This document shows, piece by piece, positions 1 through 8,573 of a stretch of 8,573 nucleotides of DNA (its first letter is position 1; the number at the start of each line of letters is the position of its first letter). A program made the position numbers and the translations under genes. The stretch lies in NCBI GenBank assembly GCA_009908535.1, contig JAAAOD010000104.1:1-8573 (forward strand), in the 5' to 3' direction. The notes beneath the pieces are model-generated. The model was given only the letters and a program-made list of their open reading frames with translations. It did not search any database and was not told the DNA's origin. This DNA comes from Verrucomicrobiota bacterium (GTDB lineage: Bacteria > Verrucomicrobiota > Verrucomicrobiia > Opitutales > Oceanipulchritudinaceae).

Positions 1-94
1 GAGCCAGCGTCGCCGCCATGAGGCCGAAGCTGATCGTTGCGTTGAGGGAAAGCATCAGCAGGAGGCGTAAGAGAAAGGATCGGAACATCCGCAT
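1..94 (-). CDS. 5' end of a divergent gene with a signal-peptide-like N-terminus (partial)
   Basis: Reading leftward from an ATG at 94-92, the frame stays open to the window edge (31 codons). The product begins MRMFRSFLLRLLLMLS, and the next residues are mainly hydrophobic or small, ending in MAATLA. A short basic start followed by a long Leu-rich stretch is what a Sec signal peptide or an N-terminal membrane helix looks like, so the product is probably exported or membrane anchored. A second in-frame ATG lies two codons downstream at 88-86. An in-frame TGA upstream, within 128-133, limits the start. No Shine-Dalgarno sequence is visible before either ATG. The gene is divergent from proS across about 140 bases. 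The fragment is too short to name a family, and a chance open frame cannot be excluded, although the basic-then-hydrophobic pattern is more than random. Confidence 0.45.
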   Translation of the reverse strand, partial: MRMFRSFLLRLLLMLSLNATISFGLMAATLA

Positions 95-154
95 ACTGAT
101 TTGTACAATGGATGAAGCGGCAATGGGTCAAAGAAATTGCTCTTTCCCAAGAGG

Positions 155-181
155 TTGACCGCCGTCGCCGAAGATTTCAAT
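155..181 (+). promoter_or_regulatory. Weak candidate promoter for proS-aroF
   Basis: TTGACC at 155-160 matches five of six bases of a -35 box. TTCAAT at 176-181 matches four of six bases of a -10 box, but the spacer is only 15 bases. A transcript from here would start near 188 and leave a leader of roughly 45 bases before the ATG at 235. That agrees with the start chosen for proS and not with the in-frame ATG at 112. The match is weak, and the region 95-234 holds no other structure that I can see. Confidence 0.18.
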
Positions 182-234
182 CCTTCGTGAATGCGGGCTT
201 GAGCCTACCGGGAAAGCCCCCCTCAATTCCGCTC

Positions 235-1758
235 ATGACGAAACAAGGGCGGAAAACGGCCATTCAGCCAACGCGGGAGGAAAATTACCCCGAATGGTAT
301 CAGCAGGTGATCCGGGCGGCCGAGCTGGCGGAAAATTCACCCGTCCGCGGCTGCATGGTCATCAAGCCGTGGGGGTACGGCCTCTGGGAGAATTTCCAGA
401 AGGTCCTCGACGGCATGTTTAAGGAGACCGGCCACCGTAACGCCTACTTTCCCCTCTTTATCCCGAAGAGCTACCTCGAGAAGGAGGCCGAGCACGTCGA
501 GGGCTTTGCCAAGGAATGCGCGGTCGTCACCCATTCGCGCCTCGAGGCCGGACCGGACGGCAAGCTCCATCCGGCCTCCGAACTGGAGGAACCGCTTGTC
601 GTACGCCCGACCTCTGAGACCATCATCGGGGAAATGTACGCCCGCTGGGTGCAGAGCTACCGCGATCTGCCCATTCTCATCAACCAGTGGGCCAACGTCG
701 TGCGCTGGGAGATGCGGACCCGCCTCTTCCTCCGCACAGCCGAGTTTCTCTGGCAGGAGGGGCACACCGCCCATGCCACGAAAGAGGAAGCACTCGAGGA
801 AACCCGCCGCATGCTCGATGTCTACGCCCGTTTCGCCGAGGAGTACATGGCCATGCCGGTCCTCGTCGGGGAAAAGCCCGAAAGCGAGCGCTTTCCCGGG
901 GCCATCTCCACGCTCTGCATTGAGGCCATGATGCAGGACCGCAAGGCCCTGCAGGCCGGTACCTCCCACTTCCTCGGCCAGAATTTCGCCAAAGCCAGCG
1001 GTATCCAGTTCCTCGACGACAAGGGCGAACAGCAGTACGCGTGGACTACTTCGTGGGGGGTATCGACCCGCCTGATCGGCGGGCTGGTCATGACGCACAG
1101 CGACGATGACGGGCTCATTCTTCCGCCGCGCCTCGCCCCCGCGCAGGTGGTCATCCTGCCCGTCATCCCCAAGGAACAGCACCGGGGACCGGTCATGGAG
1201 GCCTGTCGGCGCCTGTATTCGGAAATCCGCGACAAAAAGGACGACCGCGGCGAACCGCTGCGGGTCGAGCTGGACGACCGGGACCTGCGCGGCGGGGAGA
1301 AGTCATGGCAGTGGGTTAAGCGAGGCATCCCCCTGCGCGTGGAAATCGGTCCCCGCGACCTCGAAAAGGACGGTGTCTTCGTGGCGCGCCGCGATACCGG
1401 GGAAAAGGAGGGCAGCTGCCGGGCCGAATTCCTGGAGCGCCTGCCGGGCCTGCTGGAGGAAATCCAGGCCGGGATGCATGCAAAAGCCCTTCGCTTCCGC
1501 GAGGAGAATACCCGCATCCTCGACAGCGAGAGGGATTTCCGCGACTTCTTCACTCCCGGCAGGGAGGGGGAAAGCGGCATCCACGGCGGCTTCGTTTATG
1601 CCCATTTCAGCGGGGATTCCGAGGTCATCGAGGACCTGCAGAAAGGCCTGAAGGTGACGATCCGCTGCCTTCCCTTCGGGGACGATGCGGAGCCGGGCAC
1701 CTGCATTTTCACCGGCAAACCAAGCGCACGGCGCATGGTCTTCGCCAAAGCCTATTGA
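235..1758 (+). CDS. proS: Prolyl-tRNA synthetase, type 3 (archaeal-like)
   Basis: Class II aminoacyl-tRNA synthetase that charges tRNA-Pro with proline in the cytoplasm. Numbering is from ATG 235 (507 aa, within the usual type 3 range). The family N-terminus VRGCMVIKPWGYGLWE lies near residues 37-52. Motif 2 runs from RPTSE (124-128) to RWEMRTRLFLRTAEF (157-171). Motif 3 runs from TRLIGGLVMTHSDDDG (278-293) to LPPRLAP. The anticodon-binding domain covers roughly 305-405, and the C-terminal domain ends in GKPSARRMVFAKAY. There is no large editing insertion between motifs 2 and 3, which separates it from the long bacterial type. The frame also opens at ATG 112, but the extra 41 residues are Arg-rich and lie before the point where family homology begins, so I prefer 235. 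Neither start has a good ribosome site. The four-cysteine zinc set of archaeal members is not complete: of the C-terminal cysteines only C478 and C490 remain near the expected place. Eleven bases separate it from the DAHP synthase gene, so co-transcription is likely. Confidence 0.95.
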   Translation: MTKQGRKTAIQPTREENYPEWYQQVIRAAELAENSPVRGCMVIKPWGYGLWENFQKVLDGMFKETGHRNAYFPLFIPKSYLEKEAEHVEGFAKECAVVTHSRLEAGPDGKLHPASELEEPLVVRPTSETIIGEMYARWVQSYRDLPILINQWANVVRWEMRTRLFLRTAEFLWQEGHTAHATKEEALEETRRMLDVYARFAEEYMAMPVLVGEKPESERFPGAISTLCIEAMMQDRKALQAGTSHFLGQNFAKASGIQFLDDKGEQQYAWTTSWGVSTRLIGGLVMTHSDDDGLILPPRLAPAQVVILPVIPKEQHRGPVMEACRRLYSEIRDKKDDRGEPLRVELDDRDLRGGEKSWQWVKRGIPLRVEIGPRDLEKDGVFVARRDTGEKEGSCRAEFLERLPGLLEEIQAGMHAKALRFREENTRILDSERDFRDFFTPGREGESGIHGGFVYAHFSGDSEVIEDLQKGLKVTIRCLPFGDDAEPGTCIFTGKPSARRMVFAKAY

Positions 1759-1761
1759 GGA
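1757..1761 (+). promoter_or_regulatory. Ribosome binding site of the DAHP synthase gene
   Basis: GAGGA overlaps the TGA stop of proS and sits 8 bases before the ATG at 1770. It supports that ATG over the in-frame TTG at 1755, which would have no ribosome site and would add five residues absent from the family. The overlap with the proS stop suggests translational coupling of the two genes. Confidence 0.7.
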
Positions 1762-1769
1762 ACCGGGCC

Positions 1770-2777
1770 ATGATCATCGTACTCCACCCCAAAGCGACGC
1801 GGCAAGAAGCGGAGGAAATCCTGCAACAGATCCGGGAAAAGGAGCTGAAACCGCTCTATATGCCCGGGAGCGAACGCACGGTCATCGGCGCCCTCGGGGA
1901 CGAGCGCCGCCTTGGCGAACTGCATCTCGAAAGCCATCCCTCCGTTGAGCGCGTCGATCCGATCCTCGCCCCCTACAAGGCGGTGAGCCGGGAGATGCAC
2001 CCGGAAGACAGCGTCGTCAAGATCGGGGATGTCCCCCTTGGCGGAGGGGGCTTTGCCGTTTTTGCCGGTCCCTGTGCCGTGGAGAGCCGCGAGCAATTTG
2101 CCGCCACTGCCGCCGCGGTCCGCGCGGTCGGCGCCCACGGTCTCCGCGGAGGCGCCTTCAAGCCGCGCACCAGCCCTTATTCCTTTCAGGGACTCGGCCT
2201 CGAAGGCCTCCGGATCCTTCGCGAGATCGGGGATGAAACCGGCCTGCCCGTCGTCACCGAGGTGGTCGAGGTGGCCGATGTCGAAGCCGTCAGCGAATAC
2301 GCGGACGCCTTTCAGGTCGGCGCGCGCAACATGCAGAATTTCCGTCTCCTCACCGCCCTCGGCAAAGCCGCGAAGCCGGTCATTCTCAAGCGCGGCATGG
2401 CCGCCACCGTGAAGGATGTACTCATGTCGGCCGAATACATCGTCTCCGAGGGCAATGCCGGCGTCATCCTTTGCGAGCGCGGCATCCGCACTTTCGAGGA
2501 CGGGACCCGCAACACCCTCGACCTCTCCGCCATCTGCCAGTTCAAGGAGTACAGCCACCTGCCCGTCCTTGTCGATCCCAGCCACGGCACCGGCAAAAGA
2601 GCCTATGTCACCCCCATGGCCCTCGCTGCTGCCGCCGCGGGTGCGGACGGCCTCCTTGTCGAGGTTCATCACGATCCGCCCTCCGCCCTCTCCGACGGTG
2701 CCCAGTCGCTCTACCCGGAACAGTTTGAGCGGCTCCTCCGGCAGGTCCGACGGGTCCGGCAGTCCGGGGAGGCCTGA
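1770..2777 (+). CDS. aroF: 3-deoxy-7-phosphoheptulonate (DAHP) synthase, type I-beta
   Basis: Condenses phosphoenolpyruvate with erythrose 4-phosphate to DAHP, the committed first step of the shikimate pathway to chorismate and the aromatic amino acids. The 335-residue product aligns end to end with the Thermotoga maritima enzyme as I recall it. Residues 1 to about 70 form a ferredoxin-like regulatory domain (MIIVLHPKAT, ERTVIGALGD). The rest is the TIM barrel, with FAGPCAVES (98-106), FKPRTSPYSFQG (130-141), QVGARNMQNFRLL, LKRG, LCERGIRTFE and VDPSHGTGKR. The metal ligands fall at C102, H272, E298 and D309, the same numbers as in Thermotoga. In that enzyme the N-terminal domain gives feedback inhibition by tyrosine or phenylalanine, and its presence here suggests similar control. 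It has no chorismate mutase domain. It follows proS in a probable operon and converges with purU. The gene symbol varies between genomes (aroF, aroG, aroA). Confidence 0.95.
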   Translation: MIIVLHPKATRQEAEEILQQIREKELKPLYMPGSERTVIGALGDERRLGELHLESHPSVERVDPILAPYKAVSREMHPEDSVVKIGDVPLGGGGFAVFAGPCAVESREQFAATAAAVRAVGAHGLRGGAFKPRTSPYSFQGLGLEGLRILREIGDETGLPVVTEVVEVADVEAVSEYADAFQVGARNMQNFRLLTALGKAAKPVILKRGMAATVKDVLMSAEYIVSEGNAGVILCERGIRTFEDGTRNTLDLSAICQFKEYSHLPVLVDPSHGTGKRAYVTPMALAAAAAGADGLLVEVHHDPPSALSDGAQSLYPEQFERLLRQVRRVRQSGEA

Positions 2778-2783
2778 CCCGTC
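2749..2783. terminator. Inverted repeat at the convergent junction, possible terminator
   Basis: GACGGGTC (2749-2756) and GACCCGTC (2776-2783) form a perfect 8-bp stem with a 19-base loop. The right arm contains the last two bases of the DAHP synthase TGA and most of the 9-base gap to the purU stop. The position suits a terminator shared by two convergent units. Neither strand has a T run after the stem and the loop is long, so it does not meet the usual intrinsic terminator pattern. It may be chance in GC-rich coding sequence. Confidence 0.3.
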
Positions 2784-2786
2784 CGC

Positions 2787-3650
2787 CTAATCGAAGACCA
2801 CCGTCTTGCGTCCGTAGACAAGGACGCGGTGGTCAAGGTGCCAGCGCACGGCCTGCGCGAGGACGCTCTTCTCGAGGTCGCGCCCTTTGCGGACGAGATC
2901 GCGCACGGAATGGCGGTGGTTGACCGCGGAGACGTCCTGCTGGATGATGGGGCCGTCATCGAGAACAGCGGTGGCGTAGTGCGCGGTGGCGCCGATCAGC
3001 TTGACGCCGCGGGCATGGGCCTGGTGGTAGGGCCGCGCCCCCGCGAAGGCGGGAAGAAAGCTGTGATGGATGTTGATGACGGGGCATCCGCAGCCCTCCA
3101 GAAACTCCGCCGAGAGGACCTGCATGTAGCGGGCCATCACGACAAGATCGACATCGTTCCGACGCAGGATCGCCAGTTGTTCGGCCTCCGCCGCCGCCTT
3201 CTTCTCCCGTTGGACGGGGACATGGTGAAAAGGCACCCCGTAGTAGCCGGAAATGGAGGACAGATCCCGGTGGTTGGAGAGGGCGCAGGCGATCTCGCAG
3301 GGCAGCTCCCCCATGTGCCAGCGGGCAAGAAGATCGGTAAAGCAATGCCCTGTCCGCGAGGCCATCAGGGCGATGCGCGGACGCGATTCCGTCGAGGCCA
3401 GCTTCAACGTCATTCCAAGGCCTTCCGCGAACCGGCGGAAGGCGGGCGCGTCCGCCTCGATGCCGTCGGCGGGAACCCATTCGATCCGCTGGAGAAAGAC
3501 GCCCGCCTCGTCGTCGCGGTGCTGGTCGGCGTGGAGGATGTTGCCGCCTCGTTCGTAGATCCAGCTTGCGGTGCGGGCGACCAGGCCGGGCTGGTCCGGG
3601 CCGTGCAGCAGCGCGATCAGCCGCAACGCAGGTTTTTCTTCCTTTTCCAT
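2787..3650 (-). CDS. purU: Formyltetrahydrofolate deformylase
   Basis: Hydrolyses 10-formyl-tetrahydrofolate to tetrahydrofolate and formate in the cytoplasm. In E. coli this balances the one-carbon pool and feeds formate to the PurT step of purine synthesis. Numbering is from ATG 3650 (287 aa; E. coli PurU is about 280). An N-terminal ACT domain (about 10-85) begins RLIALLHGPDQPGLVARTAS. The formyltransferase-like domain (about 90-285) has VINIHHSFLPAFAGARPYHQ, VKLIGATAHY and LDDGPIIQQDV. The expected catalytic triad is N193, H195 and D231. The ACT domain and the C-terminal YGRKTVVFD separate it from PurN. The frame also opens at a GTG at 3677 that would overlap carB, but ATG 3650 has a GGGGAG site 7 bases upstream and matches the family start. 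It lies 19 bases after carB, probably co-transcribed. Confidence 0.96.
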   Translation of the reverse strand: MEKEEKPALRLIALLHGPDQPGLVARTASWIYERGGNILHADQHRDDEAGVFLQRIEWVPADGIEADAPAFRRFAEGLGMTLKLASTESRPRIALMASRTGHCFTDLLARWHMGELPCEIACALSNHRDLSSISGYYGVPFHHVPVQREKKAAAEAEQLAILRRNDVDLVVMARYMQVLSAEFLEGCGCPVINIHHSFLPAFAGARPYHQAHARGVKLIGATAHYATAVLDDGPIIQQDVSAVNHRHSVRDLVRKGRDLEKSVLAQAVRWHLDHRVLVYGRKTVVFD

Positions 3651-3657
3651 GCCCTCG

Positions 3658-3663
3658 CTCCCC
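3658..3663 (-). promoter_or_regulatory. Ribosome binding site of purU
   Basis: On the minus strand GGGGAG lies 7 bases before the ATG at 3650, in the 19-base gap after the carB stop. It decides the start in favour of ATG 3650 over the GTG at 3677. Confidence 0.6.
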
Positions 3664-3669
3664 GGGCGC

Positions 3670-6906
<3,237 letters not shown>

Positions 6907-6975
6907 TGAAAAAGGAAATAAGCCCCCGCTGAGAGCATCACGCAAGGACAATCTCCGCCCCGTTGGAAGCTCCGC

Positions 6976-7992
6976 TCAGGGGAGGGGTTCGCCGCGGCCG
7001 GCGAGGTAGAGCCGGTACCAATCTTCGCGGCTGAGGCGGATCCGGCGGGCGGCATCAGAGGCGCGGAGACGTTCCGGATTGCGGGAACCGATGACCGGCT
7101 GGATGCCGGCGGGATGGCGCAGCAGAAAGGCGATCACCACAGCTTCTTCCTGGACGTCGTGGATGCGCGCGATATCGCGGACGACGTTCGCAGTGGCATG
7201 CACCCGTTCATGGTCCCAGTCCGGCTTGCGCCCGCTCGGGTAGCCATAGGCCAGGGGCGCCCAGGCCTGTGTGACGACTCCGTGCCGACGATGCCATGCG
7301 AGGGTGCCGTCGGCGGGATGGCCCGGTGCGGGCAGGCGGCGGGAAGCGACCACGTCGTCGTCGAACAAACTTGTTCGCAGGATATTCAGCTCGACCTGAT
7401 TGGCCACGGGAATGAATCCCGCCTCCCGGAACAAATCGAGGACGTGGGGCGGAAAGTTGGAGACGCCGAAGTGGCGTACCTTGCCATCATTGCGCAGCCT
7501 GTCGAAAGCGGCGAGGACTTCTTCCGGTTCAGCGAGAAGGTCGGGACGATGCAGCAGGAGAATGTCAAGGTACTCGGTTCCGAGCCGCTGCAGGCTCCCC
7601 TCCACCGAGGCCTCGATGTAGTCCGCGGAAAAATCGAACCGGTGAGGACATTTCGGGGAAGGATCCCCCGGGAACCGGATCCCGCATTTGCTCTGCAGGA
7701 TGATTTCCTCGCGGGAAACACCCAGTTCCTCGACGACTTCCGCGAAGACCTTCTCACTTTTGCCATGGCAGTAGATATCGGCGTGGTCGAAAAAATTCCA
7801 GCCGAGTTCGAGGGCAGTCTCCACGGCCGCCCGCGCTTTTTCCTTCGCCTCCCGGGGAATGGAGGCATTGGCATCCCATGCTCCACCCATGTGCATGCAA
7901 CCGAGGGCAATGGGCGGGCCGGCGAGGACCTCCGCACGTGGGTAAAGAAGGTCGCCGGAGGCGTTGTCCATCATACGGGGAAGAGAGCTCAT
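6976..7992 (-). CDS. Aldo/keto reductase
   Basis: Predicted NADPH-dependent oxidoreductase of the aldo/keto reductase superfamily, a cytoplasmic TIM barrel that reduces carbonyl compounds; the substrate cannot be read from the sequence. The 338-residue product shows the catalytic tetrad in order: D69 and Y74 in FFDHADIYCHGKSE, K102 in QSKCGIR and H148 in LLLHRPD. Further family signatures are VRHFGVSNF (172-180), NQVELN (198-203) and the cofactor-binding IGSRNPERLR (301-310). The strand order and the DHADIYCHGKSE motif resemble the E. coli YdhF group (about 298 aa). A segment near 218-237, RRLPAPGHPADGTLAWHRRH, separates the NQVELN and APLAYG motifs. ATG 7992 lies in the loop of a hairpin and has no clear ribosome site; in-frame ATGs at 7974 and 7971 are alternative starts that lose only poorly conserved residues. 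It lies 31 bases after the aminopeptidase gene and 69 before carB. Confidence 0.9.
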   Translation of the reverse strand: MSSLPRMMDNASGDLLYPRAEVLAGPPIALGCMHMGGAWDANASIPREAKEKARAAVETALELGWNFFDHADIYCHGKSEKVFAEVVEELGVSREEIILQSKCGIRFPGDPSPKCPHRFDFSADYIEASVEGSLQRLGTEYLDILLLHRPDLLAEPEEVLAAFDRLRNDGKVRHFGVSNFPPHVLDLFREAGFIPVANQVELNILRTSLFDDDVVASRRLPAPGHPADGTLAWHRRHGVVTQAWAPLAYGYPSGRKPDWDHERVHATANVVRDIARIHDVQEEAVVIAFLLRHPAGIQPVIGSRNPERLRASDAARRIRLSREDWYRLYLAGRGEPLP

Positions 7993-8009
7993 GCTCTCTT
8001 ATCGCCCCG
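7976..8009 (-). promoter_or_regulatory. Hairpin enclosing the aldo/keto reductase start codon
   Basis: In the minus-strand transcript AAGAGAGC and GCUCUCUU pair perfectly over 8 bp (7981-8000) around the tetraloop AUGA, which holds the start codon at 7992. An outer CGGGG/CCCCG pairing (8009-8005 with 7980-7976) adds 5 bp, with a 4-base bulge (CGAU) on the 5' side. The only purine-rich stretch that could act as a ribosome site is inside the stem. The hairpin begins 14 bases after the upstream stop codon, so a ribosome ending there could disturb it. The structure is visible; any regulatory role is inference. Confidence 0.45.
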
Positions 8010-8023
8010 CATCCGGCAAAAGG

Positions 8024-8573
8024 TCAAGCCCCCGCGGGTGCGGGCGTAGCAACCGATTCCTCTTCGAGGAGGCGGATCAGGTAATCGCCTGGCTTGTAGT
8101 TCCCCATGATAACGGTGGTTTCGCCGTCCCGATGCATACGCACTTCGGGGATGCGAACCTCCGGGGTTTTGTGCGGGGCATACAAAACGTCATCGTGCGA
8201 CGCGTTCAGGCGCTCCTTGAAGAGATCCGGCGTCAACTTGCCGCCAAGATGGTCATCCCGACCGGTGGCGATATGGATGGTCCCGAGAATTTTCTCATCC
8301 TGGATATCCCGCCCGCTGAAGGGAAGGACCTGGGTCCCGAAGCCGAGTTCGCCAATGGCCCCGGTCATGGGATCGTCCTTGAGCTTTTGGTTGTGTTCCT
8401 CGATGAGCTCGTACTCCCCGTAAATGAGGCGGCTGCTCAGAATTTTTCCACCTTCGACGGTAAGGAGGCCGAGCGTTTCCTCATCGTACTTGAAGGGAAA
8501 CTGCCCCTCGGCTTTCTCGGGTACGAAGTAGACTTCTCCGGCGGGAAGATTGGCCACATCGGGAATGCCCGGA
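8024..8573 (-). CDS. M29-like metal-dependent aminopeptidase (AmpS family), C-terminal part
   Basis: The frame is open to the right edge, so the true start lies outside. The GTG at 8557 is an internal Val codon, because the upstream codons PGIPD continue the family sequence. About 182 residues are visible, roughly the C-terminal half of a family that is usually near 370-410 aa. In fragment numbering, NLPAGEVYF (8-16), GAIGELGFGT (72-80), EKILGTIHIATG (93-104) and NASHDDVLYAP (123-133) match the motifs that carry metal ligands in M29 aminopeptidases. Likely ligands are E13, E75, H100, H126 and D128. Such enzymes remove N-terminal residues from peptides in the cytoplasm using two metal ions. 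The tail EEESVATPAPAGA is low complexity and probably disordered. It is upstream of the aldo/keto reductase on the same strand, 31 bases away. The family call comes from remembered motifs; a related COG2309 enzyme with another substrate is possible. Confidence 0.72.
   Translation of the reverse strand, partial: PGIPDVANLPAGEVYFVPEKAEGQFPFKYDEETLGLLTVEGGKILSSRLIYGEYELIEEHNQKLKDDPMTGAIGELGFGTQVLPFSGRDIQDEKILGTIHIATGRDDHLGGKLTPDLFKERLNASHDDVLYAPHKTPEVRIPEVRMHRDGETTVIMGNYKPGDYLIRLLEEESVATPAPAGA

Noticed and set aside
100..131. Minus-strand promoter for the left-edge gene: TTGACC at 131-126 with TACAAA at 105-100
   Set aside because: The spacer is 20 bases, too long for a normal promoter, and the transcript would begin at or past the start codon.
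108..158. Short plus-strand frame of 16 codons in the proS leader
   Set aside because: No ribosome site and no repeat of proline or aromatic codons that would suggest a leader peptide.
112..234. N-terminal extension of proS from ATG 112
   Set aside because: The 41 extra residues are Arg-rich, lie before the conserved start of the family, and have no ribosome site; a weak promoter candidate even falls inside them.
337..1182. Long minus-strand frame opposite proS, and similar ones at 1752-2672 (minus), 2829-3806 (plus) and 7114-8049 (plus)
   Set aside because: All are antisense shadows of clearly identified genes in the same GC-driven frame, with no family-like motifs or ribosome sites.
6907..6975. 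Possible terminator or promoter between the aldo/keto reductase and carB
   Set aside because: The T-rich run before the carB ATG has no preceding stem, and TTGCGT/TTATTT with an 18-base gap matches a promoter too poorly to report.

Overview
This window is an ordinary-looking stretch of bacterial chromosome, GC-rich and densely packed. It carries core metabolism and translation genes, with no mobile element, CRISPR array, rRNA or tRNA visible. The proteins are clearly bacterial: Thermotoga-type DAHP synthase, a CarB that keeps E. coli residue numbering at several key sites, and PurU. The prolyl-tRNA synthetase is the archaeal-like type 3, a form found in scattered bacterial phyla. This, with the high GC and the scarcity of strong Shine-Dalgarno sequences, would fit a Gram-negative outside the Proteobacteria, for example a Verrucomicrobiota-like lineage. 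That placement is a guess; nothing here fixes the phylum.

Layout: at the left edge a minus-strand gene starts at about 94 with a signal-peptide-like N-terminus and runs out of the window. It diverges from a two-gene plus-strand unit, proS (235-1758) and aroF-type DAHP synthase (1770-2777), separated by 11 bases. The DAHP synthase converges, with a 9-base gap and an 8-bp inverted repeat at the junction, on a minus-strand run. Read in transcription order, that run is: the 3' part of an M29-like aminopeptidase gene (8573-8024), an aldo/keto reductase (7992-6976), carB (6906-3670) and purU (3650-2787). Its gaps are 31, 69 and 19 bases with no convincing terminator, so it may be one transcription unit. 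No gene-free stretch exceeds 300 bases; the longest is the 140-base divergent region 95-234.

Functionally, aroF supplies the first step of the shikimate pathway. carB supplies carbamoyl phosphate for pyrimidines and arginine. purU releases formate from formyl-tetrahydrofolate for one-carbon balance and purine synthesis. carB and purU are therefore both linked to nucleotide supply, while the aldo/keto reductase and aminopeptidase have no clear link to them. carA, the usual partner of carB, is not in the window. I found no evidence of a new biological system. The most unusual local signal is a hairpin that puts the annotated start codon of the aldo/keto reductase in its loop.
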